From: Apium graveolens | Taxonomy: Eukaryota; Streptophyta; Magnoliopsida; Apiales; Apiaceae | Assembly: GCF_009905375.1 (NCBI RefSeq) | Contig: NC_133649.1 | Coordinates: 232,475,792 to 232,539,791 of the forward strand | Length of the DNA: 64,000 bases | Direction: 5' to 3' | Shown here: positions 1-10,323 of the stretch, piece after piece | How the letters are laid out: each line of letters starts with the position of its first letter | Position numbering within the stretch: position 1 is the first letter of the stretch | The notes under the pieces: generated by a model | Databases searched by the model: none | Told to the model about the DNA's origin: nothing | The model's input: the letters and a program-made list of their open reading frames with translations, nothing else | Made by a program: the position numbers and the translations under genes

Positions 1-305
1 GTAGGAAACTGATTCATTATCCTTCTAGGTCCCTTGGAGGCTAATCCACTAGGATTTATAACCTTATCGAGACTCTTCTTAATACCTGATTTTTCCCTTA
101 TTAATTAATTATGAAATTAATTAATATTCAGGGTTTTGGGCCTTCTTTGTTCCATCAGGCCTCATCTGGTCCATCAGGGCCTGATCAATGTGTTAACCTT
201 TTTGGTCTGAATGTCGTACATCTTCTTATTGGGCCTTGTAGCCCAAATCATGTATAATTAATGTAATATTTAATTACGTAATCAGGATTTATTTATTCCC
301 TATCA
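1..305 (-). repeat. 3' LTR (partial) of the Retand-type element
   Basis: It matches 10000-10323 base for base apart from scattered substitutions and one missing 19-bp unit. It ends at 305 with TATCA, the complement of an LTR start TGATA. About half the LTR lies left of the window. It has two copies of a CATCAGGCCT-type repeat (153-190), whereas the right LTR has three. Confidence 0.9.
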
Positions 306-324
306 TTTCCCCCCCCAACTTTTG
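306..324 (-). other. Polypurine tract of the Retand-type element
   Basis: On the minus strand this reads AAAAGTTGGGGGGGGAAA directly before the LTR start TGATAGGG, the expected place and composition for the plus-strand DNA primer of an LTR retrotransposon. It fixes the left LTR as the 3' LTR and the element as minus-strand. Confidence 0.85.
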
Positions 325-589
325 GGAAACCGTATAAGATTTCTCAAAAGTTAAGTTCACTCATTCCCTTACAGGGTATCATTTTGTGTAAAGTGTGAAG
401 CGACCTACACATTTACAACGATTTTCCTTGTACACGGCTTCAGAGTTATTTAAAAACTTCCCTATCATTTTCTTACCTTTTTCCCTCTTTTTAGGAATTT
501 TCTGGTATTTTTTAGGAATTTTCCCTTTATTTCCGAGATTTTCCAATTTTTCTGCAATTTTTCAAAAACATTTTTCAACTTTCTGTCCT

Positions 590-1065
590 TTTTCGACCAG
601 GATCCTAGTCGAATCTAGTCAAATTTTGGGCCAGCCTTTTAATCCTGGTCGAAGGATTTTGACTAGGTTCCACGACCTGGATTTCGACCAGGATCCTAGT
701 CGAACCTTCGACCTGGATTTTGGTCGAGATTTCGTCCTTATTTGATTCCTGTTCGCAAGGTTTCGACTAGGAATCACGACCAGGGTTTCGACCTGGATCA
801 CAGTCGAACCTATGACCTGGATCTTGGTCCTCCATCTCAAAAAATTTCATGCTTGATTCATGACCATAATTTTGACCTCAATCATGGTCTTATTGATAAG
901 TGCTTTTCTAGCTTCTATTCGAAAGAATTCGAACGGGATCCATGACTTCAACTTCGACCTCCATCCTGGTCTTTTTAACCCGTATTTTTCGGGTGCCTAT
1001 TCGAAAGAATTCGAATAGGATTTATGACCTCAAATTCGACCTCAATCATGGTCTTTGTTGGGCTT
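590..1065. repeat. Degenerate tandem array of GACC/GTCGAA-type units
   Basis: The tract is a run of related 25-35-bp units built from GACCTGGAT, GACCAGGATCCTAGTCGAA and CGACCTCAATCATGGTC. Near 920 and 1005 there are two copies of TTCGAAAGAATTCGAA. Short ORFs here are by-products of the repeats. It lies between the antisense ORF promoter and the polypurine tract, the 3' untranslated zone where Tat-lineage elements are known to accumulate tandem repeats. Confidence 0.7.
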
Positions 1066-1080
1066 TTCCTAATGATTGGG

Positions 1081-1215
1081 CCTTGTTTGGGCCTTTACTT
1101 TTCCAAATTCTTTTTGGATTTGGGCCTCGTTTGGGCCTTCACTTTTCCAAATCCTTTTGGGATTTGGGCCTCATTTGGGCCTTCACTTTTCCAAATCCTT
1201 TTGGGATTTGGGCCT
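1081..1215. repeat. 44-bp tandem repeat, three copies
   Basis: TTGGGCCTTYACTTTTCC recurs at about 1087, 1131 and 1175, giving a 44-bp period. The last two copies are nearly identical and the first is more diverged. The following 1216-1350 stretch holds only non-coding DNA leading into the TATA box of the antisense ORF. Confidence 0.9.
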
Positions 1216-1349
1216 TAAGATTTATTGAAGATATACTTGAAGGTTCCAGAACTTAATAACTTTAAAGATATTCTGGAACATTCCAGAATTTGGGCTTTTT
1301 CTTTGGGCTTTCAGCTTAATTGACTTTTCTGCCTTTTCATCTTCCCTTT

Positions 1350-1608
1350 TTCGCCTATATAAAGGAGTAAGTAGGGTCACTCATTTCTCACTTCCTCATT
1401 TCTGAATTCTCTTCCTCTTTTCTTCTCCTAAAGATCTCAGAGAAATAATTGTAGTTCAGAGTTTTTGAGCCCCAAAACCTTCACTTAGCAAGCCACCCCC
1501 TTTTTGCAGCGTTACTTCAAGGTAAAATACCTTTCTCTCTTCTTTTCTTTTGCTCATTTTTGCATAGCTTGTGTTTTAAAATTGTTTTCATTTGCGCCCT
1601 TTTTTCAG
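1350..1608 (+). promoter_or_regulatory. TATA promoter, pyrimidine-rich leader and 5'-UTR intron of the antisense ORF
   Basis: A near-consensus TATA box (CTATATAAAG) lies at 1355-1364, 245 bp upstream of the ATG. It is followed by a C/T-rich leader (CACTTCCTCATTTCTG, CTTCCTCTTTTCTTCTCC). A candidate 5'-UTR intron starts with GT at 1522 (AAG|GTAAAAT) and ends with a long pyrimidine tract and TTTTTTCAG at 1608, placing the ATG as the first codon of the next exon. This arrangement is typical of a plant RNA polymerase II gene. Promoter activity is inference. Confidence 0.6.
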
Positions 1609-3632
1609 ATGGCTGATAAGAGAATGACTCGTTTGGAGAAGATGAACGTGGCCAAAAAGTCTAATGAGTTCCCCATTCGATCAAGATACACTTTCTTGAT
1701 TGATATTATCAACACCCGAGGGGATGAGTACCCGTCTGACGCGCACGACCACATCAGTGTCTTCCGGGATCTAAAGGAGCTGGACAAGTTGAGCACTTGT
1801 TTCAAAATCAAGGAACCCTTCAAGCTGGTTCTTACGGGTCCGGCCGACAGGGCCTGCCAATGGAAGAAAGATGCTCTATGCGTCTATAGGGACACTATAA
1901 GGGCAGGTATCAGACTCCCCTTTCACCCATTTATCCCTATTCTGCTAGACTGATGTGGGCATCAGCCCTTGCCAACTCCCTCCAAACTCTTGGAGGTTGA
2001 TTCTTTGCTACTTGTCGCAATGCGCCAAGCACAACGTCCCTACCTCGGTTGCTGTGTTCAAAAAGATCTTTCAGTTTAAGAACAGCCCCGATAAGAATCC
2101 GGGGTGGGTTTCTTTGAACCAACGCCCCACTATTCCCTACATAGTGAATGGGATGTCCATCCTCGACAATAATTTGGGGTGGAAGAAGGATTTTCTGTAC
2201 GTCCTTTGGGAGGGCGGCGATTGGGGCACCCTCTTTCGTTCGTCTTTTGGGCTAGCTGTGGACGGGAGCCCGAATGATATAGTTTTATCTGAGGAGGAGA
2301 CCAGAGCCTTCAACCTCCTTACTCAAGATAATGGGACTTCCCACTCTTGGGATCTTATCAGGGAGACCGTTCTTATAGAACGTGGCCTTTCTCCCGTTCC
2401 TAAAAAAAGTATGTTTTATTCGTTCTCTAGTTGTCTTCATTCCTCCTACTTTTTACTTTGCTAATTTCTCAGTTCACTTATCTTATTCGTTGCAGTTACT
2501 GAGAAGATTGAAGAGGCTACAAATCCTAAAGACCTGGAAACGATCAGGATGAAACGCGCCGGGAAGGTCTTCAAAGACCTGTGCCTCGGGGATCGCTTTC
2601 CGGAGTTCCTACTCCAGGCGAAGAAAGCAGACGAGGAAGGCCCCAGCCAACCTTTACGTACAAAACAAAAACCAGGGGCTTTCTTCCAACCCGCTTGGGG
2701 AATCCGTGGAAAGGAATTCGATTGTTGGCAACACAGTGCTTGCCAATGAATGGTCTATGAATTCCATTTCTCCTGTGGATTATCATGATCTTGTCCTTCA
2801 ACAGGACTTGGAGGCAAACGAGCTTTTCGGAGCTCAGGCCTTGGCTACAGTAAGTCTTTTTCTTTTGATATCTATAGCTTCCTGCCATAATTTTTCTTGT
2901 TTCTTACTTTCCCTTTGTCTTTTGTAGGAGAACGTCCACTTTCAAGGGGAAATTCACCAAGCCAAGGCTTGGAAAGTTGGTCTGGAAGACACAAACAAGA
3001 AGCTCGAGGAGGCTAACCAGCGTATAGAGGCTCTTGAAGCCCAACTTGCCTCCTCAACTTCTGATCTTGAAACGGCCTGGGCTGAGATTATTATTCTCAA
3101 GGCTCAAAAAGACAAATCCTTTGACAGCTGGATGGATACTCAAGAATTCAAGGATTTAATGGTAGAGTACGATGCCCTCCTCCATCTAGTCAGTTATAAG
3201 GAAGGCCGGGACGCTGCTGTAGAGGCTATCCAGGACGAGTTTCCTGAGGTCCTTGAACAATCTTCCTTCCATTGCCCTGTGCAAGTCCCAGCACTTGGGG
3301 GCATTGCAGATAAGCTCGCCGATCTGATTAAGGATGACCCTTCAGTGTCCCCGGCTAGAGCGTCATCAGGAAGCCAAGGCCAAGGCCAAAAAATGAGGGA
3401 GCCCGAATCCAGCTCTGAAGAGGAGGAATCTTCTTCTGAGGAAGAGGCCGAGCCCCTTACTAAGAAGGCAAGGGTGGAGGAGCCTCCGAAACCAGCGTCC
3501 CCTAAGGCATCTAAGCCATCTGAGGGTAGTTCTGAGGAGACCTCGGCAGAGACTTCCGAAGGGCCAACTCAGGAAACGTCCGAGGAGACTACAGATAGCA
3601 GCTCCGAAGAATCCGAGCCTTCTATGGCCTAA
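1609..3632 (+). pseudogene. Antisense accessory ORF of the Retand-type element (putative gypsy-type transposon domain)
   Basis: This spliced ORF runs opposite to gag-pol. Exons inferred from splice signals are 1609-2408, 2496-2849 and 2928-3632, with introns 2409-2495 (GTATGT...TTGCAG) and 2850-2927 (GTAAGT...TTGTAG). The phases are consistent; the spliced length is about 1.86 kb or 620 codons. The N-terminal part (RLPFHPFIP; then PCQLPPNSWRL) resembles the plant family often labelled Transposase_28 / putative gypsy-type transposon, whose function is unknown. The start of exon 3 is a Gln/Glu/Lys-rich coiled coil. The C-terminus is a Ser/Glu acidic tail with a KKARVE basic patch that could be a nuclear signal. 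Frameshifts near 1950 and 2700 break it. The ATG at 1609 follows directly after a good 3' splice site. Confidence 0.75.
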
Positions 3633-3974
3633 CTTTTTATGTACTTTTCTTTTCTTCAGATGTTTTTGAATGTGTAATTGACTTTGATTATTTTCACTTG
3701 TATTGTCCAAATATTATCGTGGTTTTTCCCAGTTTTCAAACTCAAGTTTGTAACTTGGTTTTAACCTTCACAACGTATTAGTCTAATAGGCTAGATCAAG
3801 CTGAACACTTTTTATTATAACTTGGTATTCTCAATACCTTACACGAGGTGGGTTCAACCCTGACAAAAATCTAAACATATCTTCTATTATATAAAAATCC
3901 TAAGCAAGCAAAGTTTCAAGATGCTTTTAAACCTACTTGTCATTCTGACAAGTGAGAATCGTGCTTTAACTGTT
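3633..3974. other. Convergent 3' intergenic stretch of the Retand-type element
   Basis: This non-coding AT-rich stretch separates the stop of the plus-strand accessory ORF (3632) from the stop of the minus-strand integrase (3975). Transcripts of both would need to terminate here, or they would overlap. I see no clear gene in it. Confidence 0.6.
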
Positions 3975-5281
3975 TTACACATAGTAAACCTTCAGGTTTT
4001 GCGCATGCCAAGTTCTCGGGACTTCAAAACCATCCATAGTCTCAAGCTTGTAGGTTCCTCTACCCTGAACACTTTTGACCTTGTATGGCACTTCCCAATT
4101 CGGGGCAAGTTTCCCTTTCTGCCCTACACCAGAAGCTTCCACCTTCCTCAGGACTAAGTCACCTTGCTTAAAAAACCTTTCCTTAACCCTTAGGTTATAA
4201 TAGAATGAAGCCTTTTTCTGATATTCCACTATCTTTGCATGTGCCTCATCTCATACTTCGTCGATTAGATCTAGGGCTAACCTTTGCCCTTCCTCATTTT
4301 CCTCAGTATTGAAGGCCTGTATCTTGGGGGAGGAATGTGATATCTCTACAGGAATAACTGCTTCTGCCCCATATGCTAACATGAAGGGAGTTGCTCCAGT
4401 CGTGACTCTACAGGTAGTCCTATAGGCCCATAGTATTGGGAGTATCTCATCCACCCAATTATTCCTCGACTTCTCGATCTTCTTCTTTAGTCCATCCAGG
4501 ATTATCCGATTCGCCACTTCCGCTTGCCCATTGGCTTGCAGATGAGCCACAGAGGTAAATCGTAATTCAATTTCATTCTCCTCACAATACTTCTTGAATT
4601 CTTCATTGTTGAACTGTGTCCCATTGTCAGTGACTAGGATGCGGGGGATTCCATACCGGCACATGATATTTTCCCACAGGAATTGTGCAACCTGCTTAGT
4701 TGTGATTTTGGCCAAAGGTTTGGCTTCAATCTACTTAGTAAAATAATCAACGGCTACAATCAGGAACTTTTTTTGTGCCATGGCCATGGGGAAAGGCTCA
4801 AGTATATCCATTCCCCACATAGCAAAGGGAATAGGTGAATTGATGGAGGTCAGCATCTCGGGGGGTTGTCTAACGACAGGTGCATGATTCTGGTAGCGGT
4901 CACACTTCTTCACATATTCTTTGGCATCGGCCATCATTTCCGGCCAATAGAAGCCTAAAAGGGTTATCTTATGAGCTAGCGCTCTGCCCCCAAGTGTTGC
5001 CCATATATGCCTTCATGTACTTCTTCAAGAGCCAAGCGTGCTTCATCGGGCCTGAGACACCTTAAGTAATGAACCATAAAAGATCTTTTATACAAAATCC
5101 CATCTATCAAAGAGTATCTTAGTGCTCGAACAACCAACTTCCGTGCTTCAGTAGCATCATTTGGCAACCATCCGGTTTGAATATGAGTCTTAATGGGATC
5201 TATCCATGACGTCCCCAGACCTTTAGGAGCTAGAAGCTTAACATCAATGCTCCGTGTCTTCAGAACGCTGGAAGTATACAC
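3975..5281 (-). pseudogene. Integrase region of the Retand-type pol
   Basis: Minus-strand segments 5281-4976, 4937-4731, 4715-4251 and 4229-3975 together form a gypsy integrase, which joins element cDNA to chromosomal DNA. The order is as expected. First comes an HHCC zinc-binding region, where the third ligand appears lost (CDRYQ instead of the usual CxxC). Then comes the DDE core with WGMDILEPF, VTDNGTQFN and QANGQAEVANR. The C-terminal domain follows (GDLVLRK, GKLAPNWEVPYKV). Stops near 4730 and 4250 and a break near 4976-4937 interrupt it, so it cannot make a working enzyme. The stop at 3975 ends pol. Confidence 0.85.
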
Positions 5282-5640
5282 TTCTTAAACTTTCCTCTAT
5301 CTCAGATGAAGCAAACTTTGATAATGCATCTGCCTTAGCATTTTCCTCCCTCGGAATGTGCTCAACACGGCATTCATCGAATTGGGACATCACATCCCTT
5401 ATTAAGCGGACATACTTAGCCATCGTATCATCCCTTGCCTCAAACTCTCCCTTTACCTGGGATATGACCAGCTTCGAGTCTCCACAGACTTTTAAGTTCT
5501 TGACTCTAAGTGTCCCTGCTAAGCCAAGACCAGCTATCAGAGCTTCATATTCTACCTCATTGATTATGGTCGGGATGTCTAATTTCATGGCATACTCAAT
5601 CAAGAACCCATCAGGGCTTTGTAAAACCAAACCTGCTCCA
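5244..5640 (-). pseudogene. Second (archaeal-type) RNase H domain of Retand-type pol
   Basis: The 5630-5244 segment contains NEVEYEALIAGL, CGDSKLVISQVKGE and EENAKADALSKFA, the spaced acidic motifs of a ribonuclease H fold. It follows the RT-linked RNase H rather than replacing it. An extra RNase H of this type between the ordinary RNase H and integrase is known for the Tat clade of plant gypsy elements. It overlaps the start of the integrase segment in another frame, so a frameshift separates the two. Confidence 0.8.
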
Positions 5641-6240
5641 CTTGAATTTGTTTTTGATGCTCCATCAAATTAGAGCACCCAATATTCTTTCTCCTTATTA
5701 TCCTGTTCTTTGTCCCCCTTATCAACTTCCTTGTCTCGAGGTATGGTATCTTCCTACCCCCCGACTTCTTGGTTGGGTATGGTACATTCCACCACGAAGT
5801 CAGCTAACGTCTGGGCTTTTATTTCCGTTCGTGGTTTATACTTGATGTCGAATTCTCCCAGCTCTATTGCCCACTTGATCAACCTCCCACTAGCCTTGAG
5901 ACTGTGAATGATATTTCTCAGGGGTTGATTTGTTAGCACCTCAATTTTATGAGCTTGAAAGTAAGGACACAGCTTTCTCGAAGCCATTATCAAGGCTAAA
6001 GCAAACTTCTCAATAGTCGAATAATTCAACTCAGCTCCATGCAGAATTTTACTGACATAGACGGGTTTCTGGATTTTCAGTTCCTCCTTAACCAATACAG
6101 CGCTCAAGGCACTCTCTGAGACAGCCAAATATAAGTATAAAACTTCATTCAAAGCCGGCTTGGCCAGCAACGGGGCCTGAGCCATATATTTCTTTAACTC
6201 CTCAAATGCCTTCTGGCTTGTCCTCAATCCATACAAAATC
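5641..6240 (-). pseudogene. RT-linked RNase H of Retand-type pol
   Basis: The 6236-5754 segment matches the gypsy RT-connection/RNase H region: FEELKKYMAQAPLLAKP, a core with YLAVSESALSAVLV, the ELNYSTIEKFALALI helix and KYKPRTEIKAQTLADFV. Its job is to remove the RNA template strand during reverse transcription. It follows RT in another frame (frameshift near 6220) and a stop near 5753 separates it from the second RNase H. Confidence 0.8.
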
Positions 6241-7231
6241 TTTAACCTTCTTTAATGACTTGAAAAATGACAAACACTTATCCCCAGATTTGGAGACGAA
6301 TCGTCCCAACGCAGCAACCCTTCCAGTGAGCTTTTGAACATCTTTGATAGTTTTTGGTGGCTCCATGTCCAGGATTGCCTTTATTTTATTGGGGTTGGCC
6401 TCGATCCCTCTCTTGGAGACCATTAATCCCAAAAAATTTCCAGATCCTACTCCGAAAGCACACTTCGTAGAATTTAACATCATCTTGTGGTACCTCAGGA
6501 CCTCGAAAGCTTCCCTCAAATGGGTTATATGTTCAGTCTTTACAAGACTCTTGACTAACATGTCATCAACATAGACTTCTATAGTCTTGCCAATAATATC
6601 CTTAAAAATTTTATTTACCAACCTTTGATAGGTGACTCCTGCATTCTTGAGACCAAATGCCATAACAAGATAATAATAAACACCATAGTCAGTGATGAAT
6701 GATACCTGTGGAATGTCGTCCTCGTGCATCTTGATCTGATTGTATCCACTAAATCCATCCATGAAGCTCAGCATCACATGCCCAGCAGTGGCATCTATCA
6801 AAGTATCAATCCTTGGTAACGGGAAATAGTCCTTAGGACAGGCATCGTTCAGATCAGTGAAGTCCACACACATCCTCCATTTTCCATTGGCCTTCTTCAC
6901 CATTACAGGGTTTTCTAACCATTCCGAAAAATTGAATCTCCTCAATGAAACCAGCTTCTAAGAGCTTCTCTACTTCCTATTTTATAGCTTCTTGCCTTTC
7001 TAGAGAAAAAATTCTTTTCTTTTGCTTCACTATCTTCCGATTTGGGTCCACATTCAGCTTGTGAGTGATCAGTTCCGGGTCTATGCATGGCATATCAGCT
7101 GCTGACCATACAAACACGTCACTATTTTCTTGCAAAAATTTCACCAACTTTTCCCTAAGGGGCTCCTTGAGTGTGGCTCCGATGAAAGTCACCCTCTCAG
7201 GATCCTCAAGGACTAAAGGAATTGAAACCAA
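6202..7231 (-). pseudogene. Reverse transcriptase region of Retand-type pol
   Basis: Segments 7231-6977 and 6945-6202 encode a gypsy reverse transcriptase. Visible motifs include WRMCVDFTDLNDACPKDYFP in the fingers, FMDGFSGYNQI, FGLKNAG and the catalytic YVDD at about 6565-6576, followed by the thumb/connection (FLGLMVSKRGIEANP). The catalytic YVDD is intact, but a stop near 6976 and a frameshift at the start of 6945-6202 break the frame. RT copies element RNA into cDNA in cytoplasmic particles. Confidence 0.88.
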
Positions 7232-7790
7232 GTCTTCTGCTGACTTTCCTCTTTTCTCATCATTCTCTCAGATATCCAAATATTCAATAGGAAGAACCTG
7301 CCCCCAACTCCATCTGCCCTCAAAGAGGCCACATAACAACTTCTAGCCATTTTTTGATCCCCTCTCTCTTCTCCGATACCATCCCGGGTGGGAAACTTCA
7401 TAACTGAATGGTAGTAAGAAGGGACTGCCTTGAAGGCATGTATCTCTGTTCTTCCCATGATAGCGTTGTAAGTCGAACTAGCCTTCACCACCACAGTCCA
7501 ACATTTGAGTTGCTTGCCTTGGTTCCTGTCCTATGGTTGTTGGCAACTTGATTATCCCTTCCACGGGGCACTCCACTCCCGTAAATCCATATATCGGCAT
7601 GTCGGTTGGGGTCAATTGGGAGTCATTATATCCCATCATTGAAAAGGTGTCATGGAGCAAGATATCCACTGAAGCACCATTATCCACAAGGATCCTCCTC
7701 ACCGTGCTGTTCTCTATTATCGGGGTTATGACCAGCGGGTCTTCATGGGGAAATTTCACACCTTTTAAGTCAGAATCATCAAATACCATT
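7213..7790 (-). pseudogene. Aspartic protease region of Retand-type pol
   Basis: The active-site motif ILVDNGASVDILL lies at about 7651-7690 at the end of the 8476-7478 segment. It continues in a shifted frame in 7494-7213 (TYNAIMGRTEIHAF). The usual D[ST]G is DNG here, so the active site may be altered. In this family the protease cleaves the Gag-Pol polyprotein. A frameshift near 7490 splits it. Confidence 0.75.
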
Positions 7791-9684
7791 GTCACTTCTG
7801 TCCTAGCCCTCTTCGGGGCTTCCCCAACAATATGCATGACTTTTCTAGCGTACGCTTTCCTTGAGTTCTTGGATAAACCAGCAGTAGTTGGACCCCCAAA
7901 GATTATGTTTATCATAGGCCCTCGGGGTTGCGGTCCTCCAAAGATTGCATTTATCACCGGTCCTCTAGGTTGGGGATTCCGCCCCTCATCGTCTTGGTCC
8001 CTCCTACGATCTTCAAAGTTTTTTCTCCCATTGTTGTTCCTATCTCCTCCTTCTGCAGTGTATTTGTTCAATCTTCCTTTTTGAATGAGGAACTCAATTT
8101 CATCTTTCAGTTGTCTACACTCATCAGTGTCATGACCAACATCTTTGTGAAATCTACAATACTTGCTCCTATCCAGCTTGGAAGGATCAGCCTTCAAGGG
8201 TTTAGGCCAACGAATGTCTCGATCTTTCTCGATTTCCATCAAGATTTGGCTTCTAGGAGCATTCAGCTTAGCATATTCAGTGAACTTTTTCCCAGGTCCT
8301 CCCTTCATAGGGGTTGAGTCAGGGTTTTGCTCAGTTCTAGGATACTTGTCCTTAGCGATATATTCCAGATCAATTTTCTGCTTCTTGCCTCCAGCGGGCT
8401 CGTTGCTCACTACTGTCTTCCTCATGCTCTCTTCCATCTTGATGTACTTCCCGGCCCTATCTTGGAGCTGCAACATGCATTCAGGGGGCGCTTGGCCAAG
8501 GATATCTTGAAGAACTCATCCCTAGTTCCCTGTTACAGTGCTATCATGGCTACCTTGTCATCAAGGTCCGGGACTTTTAAAGCTTCCTTTGTGAAACGAT
8601 TCAGGTAGTCTCTCAAGGATTCCTTCGCTCCCTACACAATGCTCATGAGAGATGTTGAACTTTTCTCATGCACTCTCCCGCTGATGAACTGCTTAATAAA
8701 AGCCTGACTTAATTCTCTGAAGGACCCAATAGAGTTCGAGGGCATACGACTATACCAGCTTTGAGCCATACCCGACAGGGTTTGAGGAAAGGCCCGACAC
8801 TTAATAGCGTCATTCACGGGCTGCAACAACAGTGCATTGGAGAATATCCTGACATAATTAGAGGGATCTCCCGTGCCATCATAAGCTTTGATAGTGGGCA
8901 TCTTGAACTTCCTTGAGATATGGGTAGTCATTATCTCTTCAGTGAATGGTGGAGTAGGATCATCAGGATCTCCAAGGGGAAGAAGATTGCTTGGATCAGT
9001 TCTCGGGACTACAACCCTTCTTTGTGTTGGACCATCCAGGTCTATGATTGGAGGATGATTTCTCCCCTAGGTGGTAATGGGGGCCTGGGAGCCTGGTATG
9101 CTTCCAAGTCGCTCTTTAACCTTTAAATCTCAGCCTCATGAGCCCTGATTCTTTCCTGCACTTCCTGGGGATTCGTCCCTCGGGTGCTCCTGGGACGTTG
9201 GTTACCATCAGTCATCGGCTCTTTACCAGCACACCTCCTTCTTGGGGCTACTTTATCATCCGAAGATTCGGAATCTCTCTCAATGTAAGGACCAGAAAAT
9301 TCCTGATCCTCAGGGATAAGAGCCAAACCTTGTATGTAGGGGGCGATCGCCCTCGTGCTTCACTCCGTCCAGCATGTCCACTTCCTCCGACCTCGGGGTA
9401 AAGGGGCATCCTATAAGGGGGTTAGCAGTCACAACGGTTGAATACTCATACCCAATGGGTCGAGAATTCACAGGTTTATGTAGTTGTTGAAGTTGGGGAT
9501 TCGTACCTTGAGGAGCCGGAGGAATCGTCCCTTGAGGTTGAGGTTTAGTTGCCCCTACTTGGGCTCTTCCTTGGGTGACGGCATAGGTTGAATGCAGAGG
9601 TATTTCTACTGTTGATGAAATCGCTTAGGTTGTCGCAGCTAGTGTACTTCCAAGGGTACTGTTGCCACTCCATGTTCTCGCCAT
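7791..9684 (-). pseudogene. Gag of the Retand-type element
   Basis: Gag forms the particle that packages element RNA. The likely start is ATG at 9684, just inside the primer-binding site, followed by a Pro/Gln-rich N-terminus. The 8931-8632 segment is the Gag core (YDGTGDPSNYVRIF, AQSWYSRMP, LSQAFIKQFISGR). About 8160-8107 holds a zinc-knuckle-like YCRFHKDVGHDTDEC, followed by a low-complexity charged tail with repeated GPxINxIFGGP. In-frame stops near 9628, 9123 and 8632 and a break near 8500 make it a pseudogene. Confidence 0.82.
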
Positions 9685-9700
9685 GGTTATTGTTGTGCAG

Positions 9701-9718
9701 TTCCCACAGACGGTGCCA
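9701..9718 (-). other. Primer-binding site of the Retand-type element
   Basis: On the minus strand the LTR end ...CCATAACA is followed after TT by TGGCACCGTCTGTGGGAA, an 18-mer ending-TGG site complementary to a tRNA 3' end. I do not assign the tRNA. Confidence 0.75.
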
Positions 9719-9720
9719 AA

Positions 9721-10323
9721 TGTTATGGATTAAAAACTAAGGTATATAATTGCTGTATTTATTACTAAGGAACGTGAGCTTCGTGGCTCGATTTGACTGC
9801 TCTTGTGCTTCGTGACTCAATCTGCCTTAACAAGATGCCTACATACCTTGCTGATTACCAAGGATCAAGTCAAAAAACATAGTTCTGATTAGTGGGGTGA
9901 GGCCCCTTATATAGATGTTGGGAGTCCTTGAATTGGACTTGGTGTAGGAGACTTGGTGGTCAAGTCTCAGAATTAGAATGGACTTTGGAGTCCTAAGTGG
10001 TAAGAAACTGATTCCTTATCCTTCTAGGTCCCTTGGAGGATAATCCACTAGGATTTATGTTCTTATCGGGACTGTTCTTAATAGCTGATTTTTTCCCTTA
10101 TTAATTAATTATGAAATTAATTTATATTCAGGGTTTGGGGCCTTCTTTGTTCCATCAGGCCTGATCTGGTCCATCAGGCCTGATCTGGTCCATCAGGCCT
10201 GATCAATGTGTAACCTTTTTGGTCTGAATGTCATACATCTTCTTATTGGGCCTTGTAGCCCAAATCATGTGTAATTAATATAATATTTAATTACGTAATC
10301 AAGATTTTCTTTATTCCCTATCA
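9721..10323 (-). repeat. 5' LTR (complete, 603 bp) of the Retand-type element
   Basis: It starts TGTTATGG and ends CCCTATCA on the plus strand, so on the minus strand it reads TGATAGGG...CCATAACA with canonical TG/CA ends. Its last 324 bp match 1-305. It has three tandem copies of CATCAGGCCTGATCTGGTC (10153-10204). The right neighbour (CTTCCTCTTTCCCTCACC) is LTR sequence of element A. Confidence 0.92.

Larger units (their letters stand above)
1..10323 (-). mobile_element. Tat/Retand-type Ty3/gypsy LTR retrotransposon, left LTR truncated by window edge
   Basis: Two matching LTR copies flank a minus-strand gag-PR-RT-RNaseH-second RNaseH-IN region: 1-305 (incomplete) and 9721-10323. In element orientation the right LTR is the 5' LTR, followed by a primer-binding site at 9701-9718. 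The left LTR is preceded by a polypurine tract at 306-324. The second RNase H after the RT-linked one, and an antisense ORF between integrase and 3' LTR, are hallmarks of the Tat lineage (Retand, Ogre, Grande). The element lies inside the 5' LTR of element A: sequence right of 10323 matches the other LTR of A from 46723. The target-site duplication cannot be confirmed because the left flank is outside the window. Several stops and frameshifts make it non-autonomous. Confidence 0.9.

Noticed and set aside
395..1256. Overlapping short plus-strand ORFs with repeated Phe/Asp/Leu peptides
   Set aside because: They translate a tandem-repeat array and a polypyrimidine region; peptide repeats follow the DNA repeats and no domain is seen.
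5254..6574. Plus-strand ORFs across the Retand-type pol (up to 139 codons)
   Set aside because: Antisense shadows of well-supported pol domains.
7533..8608. Plus-strand ORFs of 90-183 codons over gag/protease
   Set aside because: Mirror frames of gag/protease; no recognised motif, and the minus strand has clear zinc-knuckle and protease motifs.
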